A stretch of 64,000 bases of DNA from Rhodobacter sp. NTK016B (lineage in GTDB: Bacteria; Pseudomonadota; Alphaproteobacteria; Rhodobacterales; Rhodobacteraceae): positions 1 to 64,000 of the forward strand of contig NZ_JAFKOK010000015.1 in the NCBI RefSeq assembly GCF_017303295.1, read 5' to 3'. Shown one piece after another: positions 23,285 through 32,194 of the stretch; within the stretch, counting starts at the first letter, position 1, and each line of letters starts with the position of its first letter. The notes beneath the pieces are model-generated. The model did no database searches. It was given only the letters and a program-made list of their open reading frames with translations, and was not told where the DNA came from. The position numbers were made by a program, and so were the translations under genes.

Positions 23285-24585
23285 GCAGTTTCGACGTCGG
23301 CTTGATCGGGATGGGCGCGCTTTTCGTGCTGCTCGCCTTCCGTATCCCCGTGGCTTTCGCCATGTTCGTGGTGGGCTTCCTTGGAATCTGGAACCTGCAC
23401 AGTCTGAACGCGGCGATGAACTATCTCGCCTCGGAAAGTTTCACCATCGCATCCTCGGCCGAGCTGGTCGTGGTGCCGCTGTTCATCCTGATGGGCAACG
23501 TCGCCACCGAGACCGGCATGTCGCGCAAGCTCTATGACGCGGCCTACGCGATGATCGGCTCGATCCGCGGCGGCCTGGCCTCGGCCACGATCATCGGCTG
23601 CGGCGGTTTCGCGGCGCTGTCGGGGTCGTCCGTGGCCTCGGCGCTGACGATGGGCAAGGTCTCGCTGGGCGAGATGGAGCGCTTCAACTACGACCACCGC
23701 CTTTCGACCGGCGCGGTCGCGGCAGGGGGCACGCTGGGCATCCTGATCCCGCCTTCGACCGGCTTCGTGATCTACGCGATCCTGACGCAGGAATCGATCG
23801 GGCGTCTGTTTCTTGCGGGCGTGCTGCCGGGTCTTCTGCTGCTGTTCATGTTCGTGCTGACCGTGACCGTGCAATGCTGGCTCAAGCCCGAGATGGGGCC
23901 GGCCGGTCCGCGCACCACGGCGGGGGAAAAGGCCCGTGCCATGGTCGGCGCGCTGCCGATCCTGTCGGTGATCCTGCTGACCATCGGCGGCATCTATACC
24001 GGGATCTTCTCGCCCACCGAGGCCTCGGCCGTCGGTGCGGGCCTGATCATCATCATCGGGCTCATTTCGCGCAAGCTGACGATGCCCGCGTTCTGGGCGG
24101 CGGCGAAATCCTCGGTCGTGACCACCGCCACGGTGATGTTCATCCTGATCGGCGCGCATATGCTGATCCCGTTCCTTGCGCTCAGCCATATCCCGCAGGA
24201 AGTGGGATCGTTCCTAGAAGGTCTGAGCGTGCATCCGCTGGTCATCCTGGCGATGATCCTGGCCTGCTATCTGGTTCTGGGCTGCTTCCTTGAAGGCTTC
24301 GCCATGCTGGTGCTGACGATGCCGATCTTCTTCCCGGTGATCCAGCAGCTGGGCTTCGATCCGATCTGGTTCGGCGTGCTGGTGGTGCTGACGCTGGAGA
24401 TGGGCCTGATCTCGCCGCCCGTCGGCGTGAACGTGTTCATCGTGAAATCGGTGGCCCAGCACGTGCCGCTGGGGACGATCTTCCGAGGCGTGATGCCGTT
24501 CTGGCTGGCGATGATCGCCACGCTGATCCTGCTGGTCGCCTTCCCGCAGATCTCGCTCATTCTGCCCAATACGATGATTAACTGA
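23281..24585 (+). CDS. TRAP transporter large permease (DctM family)
   Basis: A 434-residue DctM protein, hydrophobic throughout, with typical GSSVASALTMGKVSLGEM (about residue 119), GGTLGILIPPSTGFVIYAIL (about 150) and MGLISPPVGVNVFIVKSVA near the C-terminus. It completes the second TRAP transporter. Start and stop overlap the neighbouring genes (ATGA and TGATG), placing transporter and hydrolase/dioxygenase genes in one operon. Confidence 0.95.
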   Translation: MSSFDVGLIGMGALFVLLAFRIPVAFAMFVVGFLGIWNLHSLNAAMNYLASESFTIASSAELVVVPLFILMGNVATETGMSRKLYDAAYAMIGSIRGGLASATIIGCGGFAALSGSSVASALTMGKVSLGEMERFNYDHRLSTGAVAAGGTLGILIPPSTGFVIYAILTQESIGRLFLAGVLPGLLLLFMFVLTVTVQCWLKPEMGPAGPRTTAGEKARAMVGALPILSVILLTIGGIYTGIFSPTEASAVGAGLIIIIGLISRKLTMPAFWAAAKSSVVTTATVMFILIGAHMLIPFLALSHIPQEVGSFLEGLSVHPLVILAMILACYLVLGCFLEGFAMLVLTMPIFFPVIQQLGFDPIWFGVLVVLTLEMGLISPPVGVNVFIVKSVAQHVPLGTIFRGVMPFWLAMIATLILLVAFPQISLILPNTMIN

Positions 24586-25265
24586 TGACCACGACACTTC
24601 TGATCCCCGGCCTTCTGTGCGACGGCTATTGCTGGACGGCGGTTAGCGAGCGGCTCGATGCCGAGGTGGCCGACCTGTCCACGCAGGACGACCTGACCCG
24701 GATGGCCGAGGATCTGCTCGCGCGCTATCCCGGCCCCCTGCGGGTGGCCGGCCATTCGATGGGCGCACGGGTGACGATCGAGATGCTGCGCCTTGCGCCC
24801 GAGCGGATCGAAAAGGCAGCGCTTCTGGATACCGGAATCCACCCGCTCAAGCCCGGCGAGCCCGAGAAACGCGCCGAGATCGTGCAATTCGCCTATGACC
24901 ACGGGATGCAGGCGCTGGCCGAACGCTGGCTGCCGCCGATGGTCTGGGAAGAGAACCAGAAGAACGAACGCCTGATGGCCGATCTGACGGCCATGGTGCT
25001 GCGCATGGATCCCGATCTGCACGCGCGCCAGATCAAGGCGCTGGTCAACCGGCCCGACGCGGCCTCGGTCCTGTCCAAGGTCCGGTGTCCGCTGCTGGTG
25101 ATGGTGGGGCGGCAGGACCAGTGGTCGCCCGTCTCGCAACACGAAGACATCGTCGCGTTGGTGCCCGGCGCGCAGCTCGAAATCATCGAGAATGCCGGTC
25201 ATTTCGCGCCGGTCGAGCAGCCCGAAGCGGTTGCCGACGCGCTGGTGCCGTTTCTGAAGGATTGA
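24585..25265 (+). CDS. Alpha/beta-fold hydrolase
   Basis: A 226-residue alpha/beta hydrolase. The nucleophile elbow is GHSMGA (Ser at about residue 60), the acid is probably Asp in MVGRQDQWSP (about 175), and the catalytic His lies in ENAGHFAPVEQP (about 203). It sits between the TRAP permease and ligA with an overlapping start, so it belongs to aromatic catabolism. Plausible jobs are ester cleavage of a transported phenolic ester, or hydrolysis of a ring-cleavage lactone in place of the missing LigI. Sequence alone does not decide. Confidence 0.87.
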   Translation: MTTTLLIPGLLCDGYCWTAVSERLDAEVADLSTQDDLTRMAEDLLARYPGPLRVAGHSMGARVTIEMLRLAPERIEKAALLDTGIHPLKPGEPEKRAEIVQFAYDHGMQALAERWLPPMVWEENQKNERLMADLTAMVLRMDPDLHARQIKALVNRPDAASVLSKVRCPLLVMVGRQDQWSPVSQHEDIVALVPGAQLEIIENAGHFAPVEQPEAVADALVPFLKD

Positions 25266-25270
25266 TCCTC

Positions 25271-25657
25271 ATGTCTGCTTCCAAGCCCGACACCCTTGCC
25301 TCTGACGGGGCCAAGACGCCGATCCCCGACACCCCGCTTTTCGACCGCGCCGGTTCGCATCGCGGCTACGAGATGAACAAGATGGCCATGTCGCTTGTTT
25401 CGGCCGCCAACCGCGAGGCTTTCGCGGCGGATGAAGAGGCCTATCTCGACCGCTACAAGCTGAGCCCAGAGCAGCGCGCGGCGGTGCTGGCACGCGACTG
25501 GCAGGAAATGGTCCGGCTGGGCGGCAACATTTTCTACATTCTCAAGATCTCGGCGCTGGACCCGATGCCCGTGACCGCCATCGGCGCGGCGCAGGTGGGC
25601 ATGGAACACGAGGATTTCCTCGTCGAACGCCTTGGAAAGGAACGCAAGAATGGCTGA
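25271..25657 (+). CDS. ligA: Protocatechuate 4,5-dioxygenase alpha subunit
   Basis: A 128-residue small subunit of the class III extradiol dioxygenase LigAB. The helical LigA domain spans about residues 35-120 (NKMAMSLVSAANREAF, LGGNIFYILKISALDP), matching the LigA family. The subunit covers the active-site lid of LigB. It overlaps ligB by 8 bp, as expected for an obligate complex. The N-terminal 30 residues are longer and less conserved than the core. Confidence 0.94.
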   Translation: MSASKPDTLASDGAKTPIPDTPLFDRAGSHRGYEMNKMAMSLVSAANREAFAADEEAYLDRYKLSPEQRAAVLARDWQEMVRLGGNIFYILKISALDPMPVTAIGAAQVGMEHEDFLVERLGKERKNG

Positions 25658-26513
25658 ACTTATCGGTGGCTGCGGCACCTCGCACGTCCCCTCGATCGGC
25701 ATCGCGCTGGACCGGGGCCTGCAGGACACGCCCGACTGGAAACCCTTCTTCGACGGCTATATCCCCGCCAAGCAGTGGATCGCCGAGCAGAAACCCGACA
25801 TTGCCATCGTCATCTTCAACGATCACGGCAATGCCTTTTTCCTCGACCGGGTGCCGACGCTGGCGCTTGGCGTGGCCGAGGAATACCAGATCATCGACGA
25901 AGGCTGGGGCAAGCGCGACATCCCGTCCTTCAAGGGTGCGGCGGATTTCAGCTGGCACCTTGCCGACGCGATGGTCGAGGGGCATTTCGACCCGCTGATC
26001 TGCCGCGAGATTGAACTCGATCACGGCATTCAGGTGCCGATGGAGCTGTTCTTCGGTCGGCCCGAGGAATGGCCCGTGAAGATCGTGCCGATCTTCGTCA
26101 ACACCGTGCAATACCCGATCCCCACGCCGCAGCGCATGTGGGAACTGGGCCAGCTTCTGCGCAAGGCGATTGAAAGCTGGGCGGGCGAAGAGCGGATCGT
26201 GGTGTTCGGCACCGGCGGTCTGACCCACCAGCTGCAAGGCGCGCGCGCGGGCTTCATGAACCGCGAGGCCGACAAGGCATGGCTGGCCGAGATCGGCCCG
26301 AACCCCGAGAAATACCGCGACTGGACGCGCGAGCAGTTCGTCGAGACCTTCGGGTCCGAAGGCGCCGAGCTGATCATGTGGCTGGTGATGCGCGCGGCGA
26401 TGGATGCCGATGTGCGCACCGTCATGTCGCATTATTACGCCCCGGCCTCGATGACCGGCGCGGGCATGGTGGTTCTGGAAAACGAGGCCCTCGCGACCGA
26501 GGAGGCCGCCTGA
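25650..26513 (+). CDS. ligB: Protocatechuate 4,5-dioxygenase beta subunit
   Basis: A 287-residue catalytic subunit of the Fe(II) extradiol dioxygenase. Residues corresponding to the SYK-6 LigB ligands are in place: His12 (CGTSH), His59 (NDHGN) and Glu240 (SEGAE), with the catalytic base His193 (GGLTHQ). It opens protocatechuate between C4 and C5 to 4-carboxy-2-hydroxymuconate semialdehyde and, in related enzymes, gallate to 4-oxalomesaconate. Product enters the galBCD genes at the left of the window. The stop overlaps the start of the YciI gene. Confidence 0.95.
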   Translation: MAELIGGCGTSHVPSIGIALDRGLQDTPDWKPFFDGYIPAKQWIAEQKPDIAIVIFNDHGNAFFLDRVPTLALGVAEEYQIIDEGWGKRDIPSFKGAADFSWHLADAMVEGHFDPLICREIELDHGIQVPMELFFGRPEEWPVKIVPIFVNTVQYPIPTPQRMWELGQLLRKAIESWAGEERIVVFGTGGLTHQLQGARAGFMNREADKAWLAEIGPNPEKYRDWTREQFVETFGSEGAELIMWLVMRAAMDADVRTVMSHYYAPASMTGAGMVVLENEALATEEAA

Positions 26514-26827
26514 TGTTCGTTCTGATGCGCTGCCTGCACAAACCCGGGGCCGATGCCGAGCGCGACGCGCTCCGCCCCACGCATCGCGACTGGAACAAGT
26601 CGGGCGGCGAGGGGCTGGTTTCAGTCGTCACCGGTTCGGCGCTGTGGTCCGAGGATGGCACGGCAATCGGCCATTGGGGTATTCTGGAAGCCGACGATCT
26701 TGCGAAGGCGCGCGCCTATATCGACGGCGATCCCTTCACCCGTTCCGGCATCGTGACCGATATCGAACTCACGCGGATGGCCGACGGTTTCGCCGCCGAC
26801 CGTATCAATCCCCGCATTACCGGCTAA
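26513..26827 (+). CDS. YciI-family small protein in the lig operon
   Basis: A 104-residue ferredoxin-like-fold protein of the YciI/muconolactone-isomerase-like group (segment GHWGILEADDLAKARAYIDGDPF near residue 48, followed by a TD...L stretch). Starts by TGATG overlap with ligB, so it is co-translated. YciI relatives include muconolactone isomerases and small dehalogenase-like enzymes; a role with a ring-cleavage product is possible but not shown. Function not recognised. Confidence 0.85.
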   Translation: MFVLMRCLHKPGADAERDALRPTHRDWNKSGGEGLVSVVTGSALWSEDGTAIGHWGILEADDLAKARAYIDGDPFTRSGIVTDIELTRMADGFAADRINPRITG

Positions 26828-26840
26828 GGGAGGAGACACC

Positions 26841-27734
26841 ATGGCCCTTTTCAATCTGCGCAAAGGCGCGAGCACCGAGGCGAAGCCCGAAAATCTGGCG
26901 GCGCTGCTGCAGGGCGCGTCGATCGAAGTGATGCCGCGCACCGCGGCCAAGGTCGAAAGCTTCAAGGAAATTCTGCCCGAGGGGACGCGCGTCTATGTCG
27001 CGCATATCGAGGGCACGCCCATCGACGAGATGGTCGCCACCGTCAAGCGTATCAGCGACGAGGGCTATCCGGCGATGCCGCACCTGCCCGCGCGCATCAT
27101 CGACAGCCGCGCCACGCTGGAAACATGGCTCAAGCGCTACCGCGAGGAAGCGGGCGCCGAGCAGGCGCTGGTTCTGGCGGGCGGCGTCTCGACCGTCGCG
27201 GGCGAGTTCACCTCGGCCATTGACCTGCTGAAAACCGGGCTGTTCGACGAGCTGGGCTACAAGCGCCTGCATGTCGCCGGCCACCCCGAGGGCAACAAGG
27301 ACATCGACGCCAAGGGCGGCACCAAGCTGGTCGACGAGGCGGTGATGTGGAAGCAGGGCTTCTCCGAGCAGACCGATGCCGAGATGGCCATCGCCACGCA
27401 ATTCGCCTTCGAGGCCGGTCCGATCATCGCCTGGGCCGAGCGGCTGCAGGCAATGGGCGTGACGATGCCGATCCATCTGGGCGTCGCCGGTCCCACCAAG
27501 CTGCAGACGCTGATCAAATTCGCCATCGCCTGCGGCGTCGGCCCGTCGCTGGGCGTGCTGCAGAAGCGCGCGATGGATCTGTCGAAACTGCTGCTGCCCT
27601 TCACGCCGACCGAGATGCTGGGCGAGATCGCGGCCTACAAGGCGGGGCATCCCGACAGCCTGATCGACAAGATCCACATCTTCCCGCTGGGCGGGATCAA
27701 GACCTCGGCCACCTGGCTGAACGAGCATAACTGA
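26841..27734 (+). CDS. metF: Methylenetetrahydrofolate reductase (MetF-like)
   Basis: A 297-residue TIM-barrel flavoprotein of the MTHFR family. Visible family elements are the N-terminal beta-strand with a conserved Glu/Pro context (VEVMPRT-like IEVMPRTAAKVESF), the central LVLAGGVSTVAG, and LHVAGHPEGNKDID, the counterpart of the SVAGYPEGH region of MetF. Beside ligM its likely task is to run in the oxidative sense, converting 5-methyl-THF from O-demethylation back to 5,10-methylene-THF. SYK-6 likewise has metF next to ligM. A strong GGGAGGAGA site precedes the start. It is the last gene of the operon. Confidence 0.88.
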   Translation: MALFNLRKGASTEAKPENLAALLQGASIEVMPRTAAKVESFKEILPEGTRVYVAHIEGTPIDEMVATVKRISDEGYPAMPHLPARIIDSRATLETWLKRYREEAGAEQALVLAGGVSTVAGEFTSAIDLLKTGLFDELGYKRLHVAGHPEGNKDIDAKGGTKLVDEAVMWKQGFSEQTDAEMAIATQFAFEAGPIIAWAERLQAMGVTMPIHLGVAGPTKLQTLIKFAIACGVGPSLGVLQKRAMDLSKLLLPFTPTEMLGEIAAYKAGHPDSLIDKIHIFPLGGIKTSATWLNEHN

Positions 27735-27739
27735 GGGAC

Positions 27740-27837
27740 GCGGGGGGCCAGCCCCCCGCACCCCCCGCCAAGGGGGAGCACGCTCCCCCTTGGGATCCCC
27801 GTTTGATCTCTCGTGAGTATTTTCAGCAGCGTGAAAG
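27740..27837. terminator. Intergenic hairpin repeat between convergent operons
   Basis: Two perfect stem-loops, 27740-27759 (9-bp GC stem) and 27768-27793 (11-bp stem CCAAGGGGGAG/CTCCCCCTTGG, loop CACG), are followed by TCGTGAGTATTTTCAGCAGCGTGAAAG. The layout matches the other copies of the repeat in this window. It lies between the convergent metF and TIM-barrel genes and should terminate in both directions. The last 15 bp run into the 3' end of the minus-strand gene. Confidence 0.7.
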
Positions 27838-28563
27838 AGCGGGGAGCCACGACAGGCTGGCATCCGTGGGGCCGTTCGGGCGGTATTCCGCGCCAAACGG
27901 GCCGGGCCAGTCGAGTTTCGGCAAGAGCGCCGCATAATCGACCGTGCCATGGTCGGGCGGCCCGCGATCGGGAACGGCGGCGAGCTGGACATGGCCGATC
28001 AGGGCGCGGTGGCGTTGATAGGTTGTCAGCACGTCGCCCTCGGTGCGGCCTATATGGTAGCAATCGACCATCAGTTTCAGGTTGGGAAAGCCGAGGGCGG
28101 CGCAGGTTTGCGCCGCCTTTTCCTGTGTTCCCAGATGGTAGCCCTGCACGTCATGGGGGTTGAGTGCCTCGATCAGGATCGTGAGATCCGGCGCGGCTTC
28201 GCAGGCATGGGTGAGATTGGCGCGGAAAGTGGCGTCATCGCCCGCCTTGCCCGCCATCACGTGCACGCTTCGGGTACCGGTGGCGCGGGCATAGGCGATG
28301 GCATCGTCGATGGCAGCACGGGCCTCGTCTTCGCGGCCCTTGAGCGCGGCGAGGCCGAAGTCACCGGCCGCGCCGGGGCGGGTGTTGAGCGAGAGCATCG
28401 GCAGGCCTGTCTCGGCCAGCGCGCGGGCCACGGCGTCGGGCGGCGTTTCATAGGGCCAGTGGCATTCGACCGCCCGAAACCCCGCATCGGCGGCGGCGCG
28501 GATCGCGTCGGGCAGCGGCAGCTCGGTCCACAAAAAGCCGAGATTGGCCGAAAACGCCCTCAC
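27823..28563 (-). CDS. Sugar phosphate isomerase-like TIM-barrel protein (hydroxypyruvate isomerase family)
   Basis: A 246-residue AP-endonuclease-2/xylose-isomerase-like TIM barrel. ILIEALNPHDVQGYHL (about 133) carries the metal-binding Glu, and LMVDCYHIGRTEGD (about 165) the Asp/His pair of the hydroxypyruvate isomerase (Hyi/OtnI) group. GTG start overlaps the DUF1513 stop. It is the last gene of an operon that otherwise concerns iron, which is unexpected; it may ride along rather than take part. Confidence 0.85.
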   Translation of the reverse strand: MRAFSANLGFLWTELPLPDAIRAAADAGFRAVECHWPYETPPDAVARALAETGLPMLSLNTRPGAAGDFGLAALKGREDEARAAIDDAIAYARATGTRSVHVMAGKAGDDATFRANLTHACEAAPDLTILIEALNPHDVQGYHLGTQEKAAQTCAALGFPNLKLMVDCYHIGRTEGDVLTTYQRHRALIGHVQLAAVPDRGPPDHGTVDYAALLPKLDWPGPFGAEYRPNGPTDASLSWLPALSRC

Positions 28564-29618
28564 AGCGTCACGATGTGATTGTCCCAGGCGCGCGGGCGCA
28601 GGCCCAGCGGGCGGGCATGGCCTTCGGTGACGCGCAGCACGCCGCCGCCGCCATCGGTGGTCAGGAAGCCGCCGGGGCAGGGGGCGAGGCCGCAGATATC
28701 GGCACGGGTCGTGGCGCCGAGAAAGCCGCCCTGCGCGTCGAAGCGGTGCATCCGCCCCCCGCGCGGCGAGGTGATCGCGACTTCGCCCTGCGAAAAGGCG
28801 ACCGAGCCCGCATAGCCCTGCATCAGCGCCTGTTCAGGCCCCGGCGCCGAGGCGAGGATCGGTGCCGCCCCGCGCCGGTGCAGGCCCAGCAGCGGCACGA
28901 TCCGGTCGGCGGGGCCTTCCCATTGCATCGCGAAGGCCAGCGTGCCGTCTTCCTGCGCGAGATGGCGGATCGAGGCGAAATGCAACGCGGGGTCCAGCGC
29001 GACCTGCTCGGCGATGGCGTCGCCTTCGACATAGACCAGCGAGGGGGCCATGTCGGGCAGGTTCAGCTTGGTGCGGTCGCTGGGATCGGTGGCGATACCG
29101 CCATTGGCCACGGCAAAGACATCGCCCGACGCGCCGCCCGGCAGGCGCAGCATCTCGTGCGGGCCGATGCCGCCGGTCTCGATCTGCCCGATACGGCGAT
29201 AGGCGGCGTCCCACAGGCCCAGAAAGCCCCGGCTGTCGGTGGCGCGCTGCTCGACGGTGTAAAGGATCTCTCCGTCCGACGTATAGGCGCCGTGTCCGTT
29301 GAACTGCATCCCTTCAGGGGGCGTCAGCTGGCGGATCAGCGCGCCGGTGGCACAATCGAGCACCAGCGCGAAGGTGCCGGGGCGGCGCGCGAAGGCCACG
29401 GCTTCGGGGCGCGTGGGATGCGCGGCACCGGCATGGCCACGCGCGGGCAGGGGCAGGCGGAACGTATCGGCGCCGTCCCCGGCGATCCCGAACAGCGCAA
29501 AGCCGCCGTCGGCTTCGCGTGCGCAAGCGAGCCAGCGCGGGCTGCCCGCATCGGCCCAGGACGGTTTCGGTGCGGCGACGGCCATCAGGGCGGCGAGAAA
29601 GGCTCGGCGCGATGTCAT
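28560..29618 (-). CDS. DUF1513 periplasmic protein of the imelysin iron operon
   Basis: A 352-residue DUF1513 protein with a Tat-like signal (TSRRAFLAALMAVAAP at residues 2-17). The body looks like a beta-propeller, with repeated short strands such as FALVLDCATGALIRQLTPPEG. DUF1513 genes are regularly found with imelysin and DUF1111 genes in iron-regulated alphaproteobacterial operons. Its biochemical role is not established to my knowledge. It lies 3 bp downstream of the second imelysin gene. Confidence 0.87.
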   Translation of the reverse strand: MTSRRAFLAALMAVAAPKPSWADAGSPRWLACAREADGGFALFGIAGDGADTFRLPLPARGHAGAAHPTRPEAVAFARRPGTFALVLDCATGALIRQLTPPEGMQFNGHGAYTSDGEILYTVEQRATDSRGFLGLWDAAYRRIGQIETGGIGPHEMLRLPGGASGDVFAVANGGIATDPSDRTKLNLPDMAPSLVYVEGDAIAEQVALDPALHFASIRHLAQEDGTLAFAMQWEGPADRIVPLLGLHRRGAAPILASAPGPEQALMQGYAGSVAFSQGEVAITSPRGGRMHRFDAQGGFLGATTRADICGLAPCPGGFLTTDGGGGVLRVTEGHARPLGLRPRAWDNHIVTL

Positions 29619-29621
29619 GGC

Positions 29622-30620
29622 TCAGTCTCCGTCGAGCGAGTTGAAGCCGGGCGCAATGCCCATCGCTTCGCCGATATCGAGGCTCAGCGCATCGCCCACT
29701 GCGCGGATCCGTCCCTGCAGCGATTCCAGCCGCAGGCGGGCCATCGGGTCGGCCACGTCCTGAAAGGCCGGGTCTTCGACGGCGCCCGCGAAATAGGCGA
29801 CCGAGGCGAAGGCCTCGTCCACCGCCGGGATGGGCGTTTCGGCAAGCGCGGTGGCCATGCGGTGCAGCGCGTCCATCGACAGCGTCAGGTTGCGCAGGCT
29901 GCGCCCCGAGCGCCACGTTTCCGCACGCGTCGGCGCAGGGCGTTCGGGCGTGCCCATGACCTGACCGAGCCGCTGATCGGCGTTGAACTCGACGCCACCG
30001 TGAAGCTGGGTGAAGAGCGCGGCTTCGGCCTCGGCCTCGGACAGGAAGAGGGCGTTGTCGGGCGCACCGGCATTGCGCAGTTCGGGGGCGAATTTCTGCA
30101 ACCACGCGGCGTTGAGATCGGTGGCCTGCTCGGCCAGATCCGCAACCATGACCTGGACGAGGCTGCATTCGTAGCTGCCGCTGTCATAGGCGTTGAATTG
30201 CGGGTCGTAGAGCATGGTTTCCAGCGCATAGAGCCCGCGCGCGGCGGCCGAGACCTGCGCGAAGTCCTCGGTCTCGAGACCCATCGGGTCTTCGCTTTCG
30301 ATCATCCGGGCCAGCGTCCGGCGCCCGGAATTGCGGCTGTCGGGCCAGAAGGCGATGGTGAGCGTCGCCTGTTCCTGCGGCCCGAGGCGCAGATGGCCGA
30401 TCCCCATCCACGCATCCATCGCCGCGTTCCACGCGGGCTGAAGGGCGGTGGGCTGGCAATCGGCGGCGGCGCTGGCATCGAGCGCCTGCGCGGCCTCGGC
30501 AAAGGCGGCAGTGCCGGGCAGGATATGGCTGTCGAGCACCGCGTCGACTCCGGCAAAGGCGGGGGCGGTCAGGACGGGCGTGGCGGCCATGAACAGGCCG
30601 AAGGCAAGGGACAGGCGCAT
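29622..30620 (-). CDS. Imelysin-family periplasmic protein (second copy)
   Basis: A 332-residue imelysin (M75-like) protein with an N-terminal signal peptide (RLSLAFGLFMAATPVLTAPAFA). The motif that is GxHxxE in EfeO and the other imelysin here reads GLYALE near residue 130, so the His is replaced by Tyr. Imelysins are periplasmic iron- or haem-associated proteins. Start at 30620 overlaps the DUF1111 stop (TGATG). Confidence 0.87.
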   Translation of the reverse strand: MRLSLAFGLFMAATPVLTAPAFAGVDAVLDSHILPGTAAFAEAAQALDASAAADCQPTALQPAWNAAMDAWMGIGHLRLGPQEQATLTIAFWPDSRNSGRRTLARMIESEDPMGLETEDFAQVSAAARGLYALETMLYDPQFNAYDSGSYECSLVQVMVADLAEQATDLNAAWLQKFAPELRNAGAPDNALFLSEAEAEAALFTQLHGGVEFNADQRLGQVMGTPERPAPTRAETWRSGRSLRNLTLSMDALHRMATALAETPIPAVDEAFASVAYFAGAVEDPAFQDVADPMARLRLESLQGRIRAVGDALSLDIGEAMGIAPGFNSLDGD

Positions 30621-32194
30621 CACAGGCTCCTCAGGAAGCGCAAAAGGGCGGCGCGGTCGTCGGGGGCAAGCCCGACCACGGTGTCGCGGGCGGATTGGGC
30701 CTCGCCGCCATGCCAGAGGATCGCCTCGAGCAGGCTGCGCGCGCGGCCGTCATGCAGATAGCTTTCCTGACCACTGACCTGTTCGGTCAGGCCAAGGCCC
30801 CAGAGCGGCGGCGTGCGCCATTCGCGGCCCGTCGCGCGCGCTTCGGGAAAGCCGTCGGCCAGACCGTCGCCCATATCGTGCAGCAAAAGATCGGTATAGG
30901 GCCAGATCAGCTGGAAGGAATGCTGCGTGCGGTCTTCGGCCAGCGTGCGCGTCACGAAAGAGGGGCGGTGACACGAGGCGCAGCCGGCCTCGCGGAAGAT
31001 CGCGCGCCCGCGCAGGACTTCGGGATCGCCCACGTCGCGCCGGGCGGGAACGCCCAGATTGGTGACGTAGAAATTCACCAGCCCCAGCGCGGTGTCGCTG
31101 ATTTCGTGCCCGTCATGTTGCGGATCGCCGCCATCGGGGGCTTGGCGGCAGGCGGCCTGCGGTTCGGTGCAGTCGCCCCAGCCCTGCGGGAACAGTGACG
31201 AAGACAGCCCGACATCGTGAAAGAAGGCGCTCGCGGATTGTTCGCGCACGGTGGGCATCCCGGCCTTGAGCCCGAAGCGGCCCAGCATCGGCGCCTCGAA
31301 TTCGCGCGACCAGACGATATTGGCGCGCCCCGAAATCCCGTCGCCATCGGCGTCGTCAGGATCGGCAAGGGCAAGAATGTCGTCGCTGGCGATCGCTTCC
31401 AGCAGGCCCAGCCCGATTAGCGGCGGCGCCACGCGCGGGCTGAGCATCGCCGCGTCGTGCAGCGGGCCGAAGCCCAGATCGGCGGCCTGCCAGTCGGGAC
31501 GGCGCAGCGTGACCGTTTCGCCGCCTTCCAGAGTGACGGGGATGTCTTCCCACGTCACGGCGAGGCGGTACTCGGTCAGTTGACCCTGAATCGCGTCGTC
31601 CTGCATCTGGTCGCCATAGACCGGGTCGGGCAGGGTGGCGATGTAATCGGCGATACCGTCGGGCGTGGGCGTTCCCTCGGGCGCGGGAATCGCCACGCGC
31701 AGGAACATGCCGGGATGCGAGGGCGCTTCGGGATCGGGATCCGGGGCGCTGGCGCGGCCGCTATTGGGATGGCAATCGGCACAGGCGCGGGCGTTGAACA
31801 GCGGGCCCAGCCCGTCCGACGCTGTGGTCGAGGCCGGGGCCGAGGCCCATGGCCGCGAGAACAAAGCCTCGCCCAGCTCGAAGGTCATGCCCTGATCGAG
31901 CGTCAGGTTCGCGGCGGGTTGCGCCAAGGCATCGACGGTGCTGCGGGCACGCACCGTCCCCGCCCCGCCCGAGCGCAATTCGAAGCGTTGCGGGCGTGTG
32001 GGATCATCGGGTGGTCCCAGAACCAGCGCCGCGCGGGCGCTTTCCTGTTCGGTACGCGGAAGGGCGTTCAGGTGCAGGTCTTCGAGATCCTGCGCGTGGC
32101 CGGGCAAGGCTGCGAAGGGCAGGGCCAGAAACAGCCCCGCCCGACACAGAATCTTATTCGGCTTCGTCCATCGGCGCGGCGTTGAGCAGCGCAT
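30620..32194 (-). CDS. Di-haem c-type oxidoreductase (DUF1111 family)
   Basis: A 524-residue periplasmic protein with two haem-c motifs, CADCH near residue 140 and CASCH near 410, the DUF1111 thiol-oxidoreductase-like pattern. The N-terminus ([21 protein letters not shown]) is a signal peptide. I take the start at 32194, which has GGGAG 9 bp upstream and overlaps the end of bacterioferritin by 41 bp; an ATG at 32218 is possible. With the imelysins it probably handles periplasmic iron oxidation state (inference). Confidence 0.87.
   Translation of the reverse strand: MRCSTPRRWTKPNKILCRAGLFLALPFAALPGHAQDLEDLHLNALPRTEQESARAALVLGPPDDPTRPQRFELRSGGAGTVRARSTVDALAQPAANLTLDQGMTFELGEALFSRPWASAPASTTASDGLGPLFNARACADCHPNSGRASAPDPDPEAPSHPGMFLRVAIPAPEGTPTPDGIADYIATLPDPVYGDQMQDDAIQGQLTEYRLAVTWEDIPVTLEGGETVTLRRPDWQAADLGFGPLHDAAMLSPRVAPPLIGLGLLEAIASDDILALADPDDADGDGISGRANIVWSREFEAPMLGRFGLKAGMPTVREQSASAFFHDVGLSSSLFPQGWGDCTEPQAACRQAPDGGDPQHDGHEISDTALGLVNFYVTNLGVPARRDVGDPEVLRGRAIFREAGCASCHRPSFVTRTLAEDRTQHSFQLIWPYTDLLLHDMGDGLADGFPEARATGREWRTPPLWGLGLTEQVSGQESYLHDGRARSLLEAILWHGGEAQSARDTVVGLAPDDRAALLRFLRSL

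Noticed and set aside
28575-30761. A 728-codon open frame on the plus strand, antisense to the DUF1513 and imelysin genes.
   Set aside because: It is Arg/Gly/His-rich with no recognisable domain, which is typical of the mirror frame of GC-rich coding DNA. The minus-strand genes have signal peptides and family motifs.
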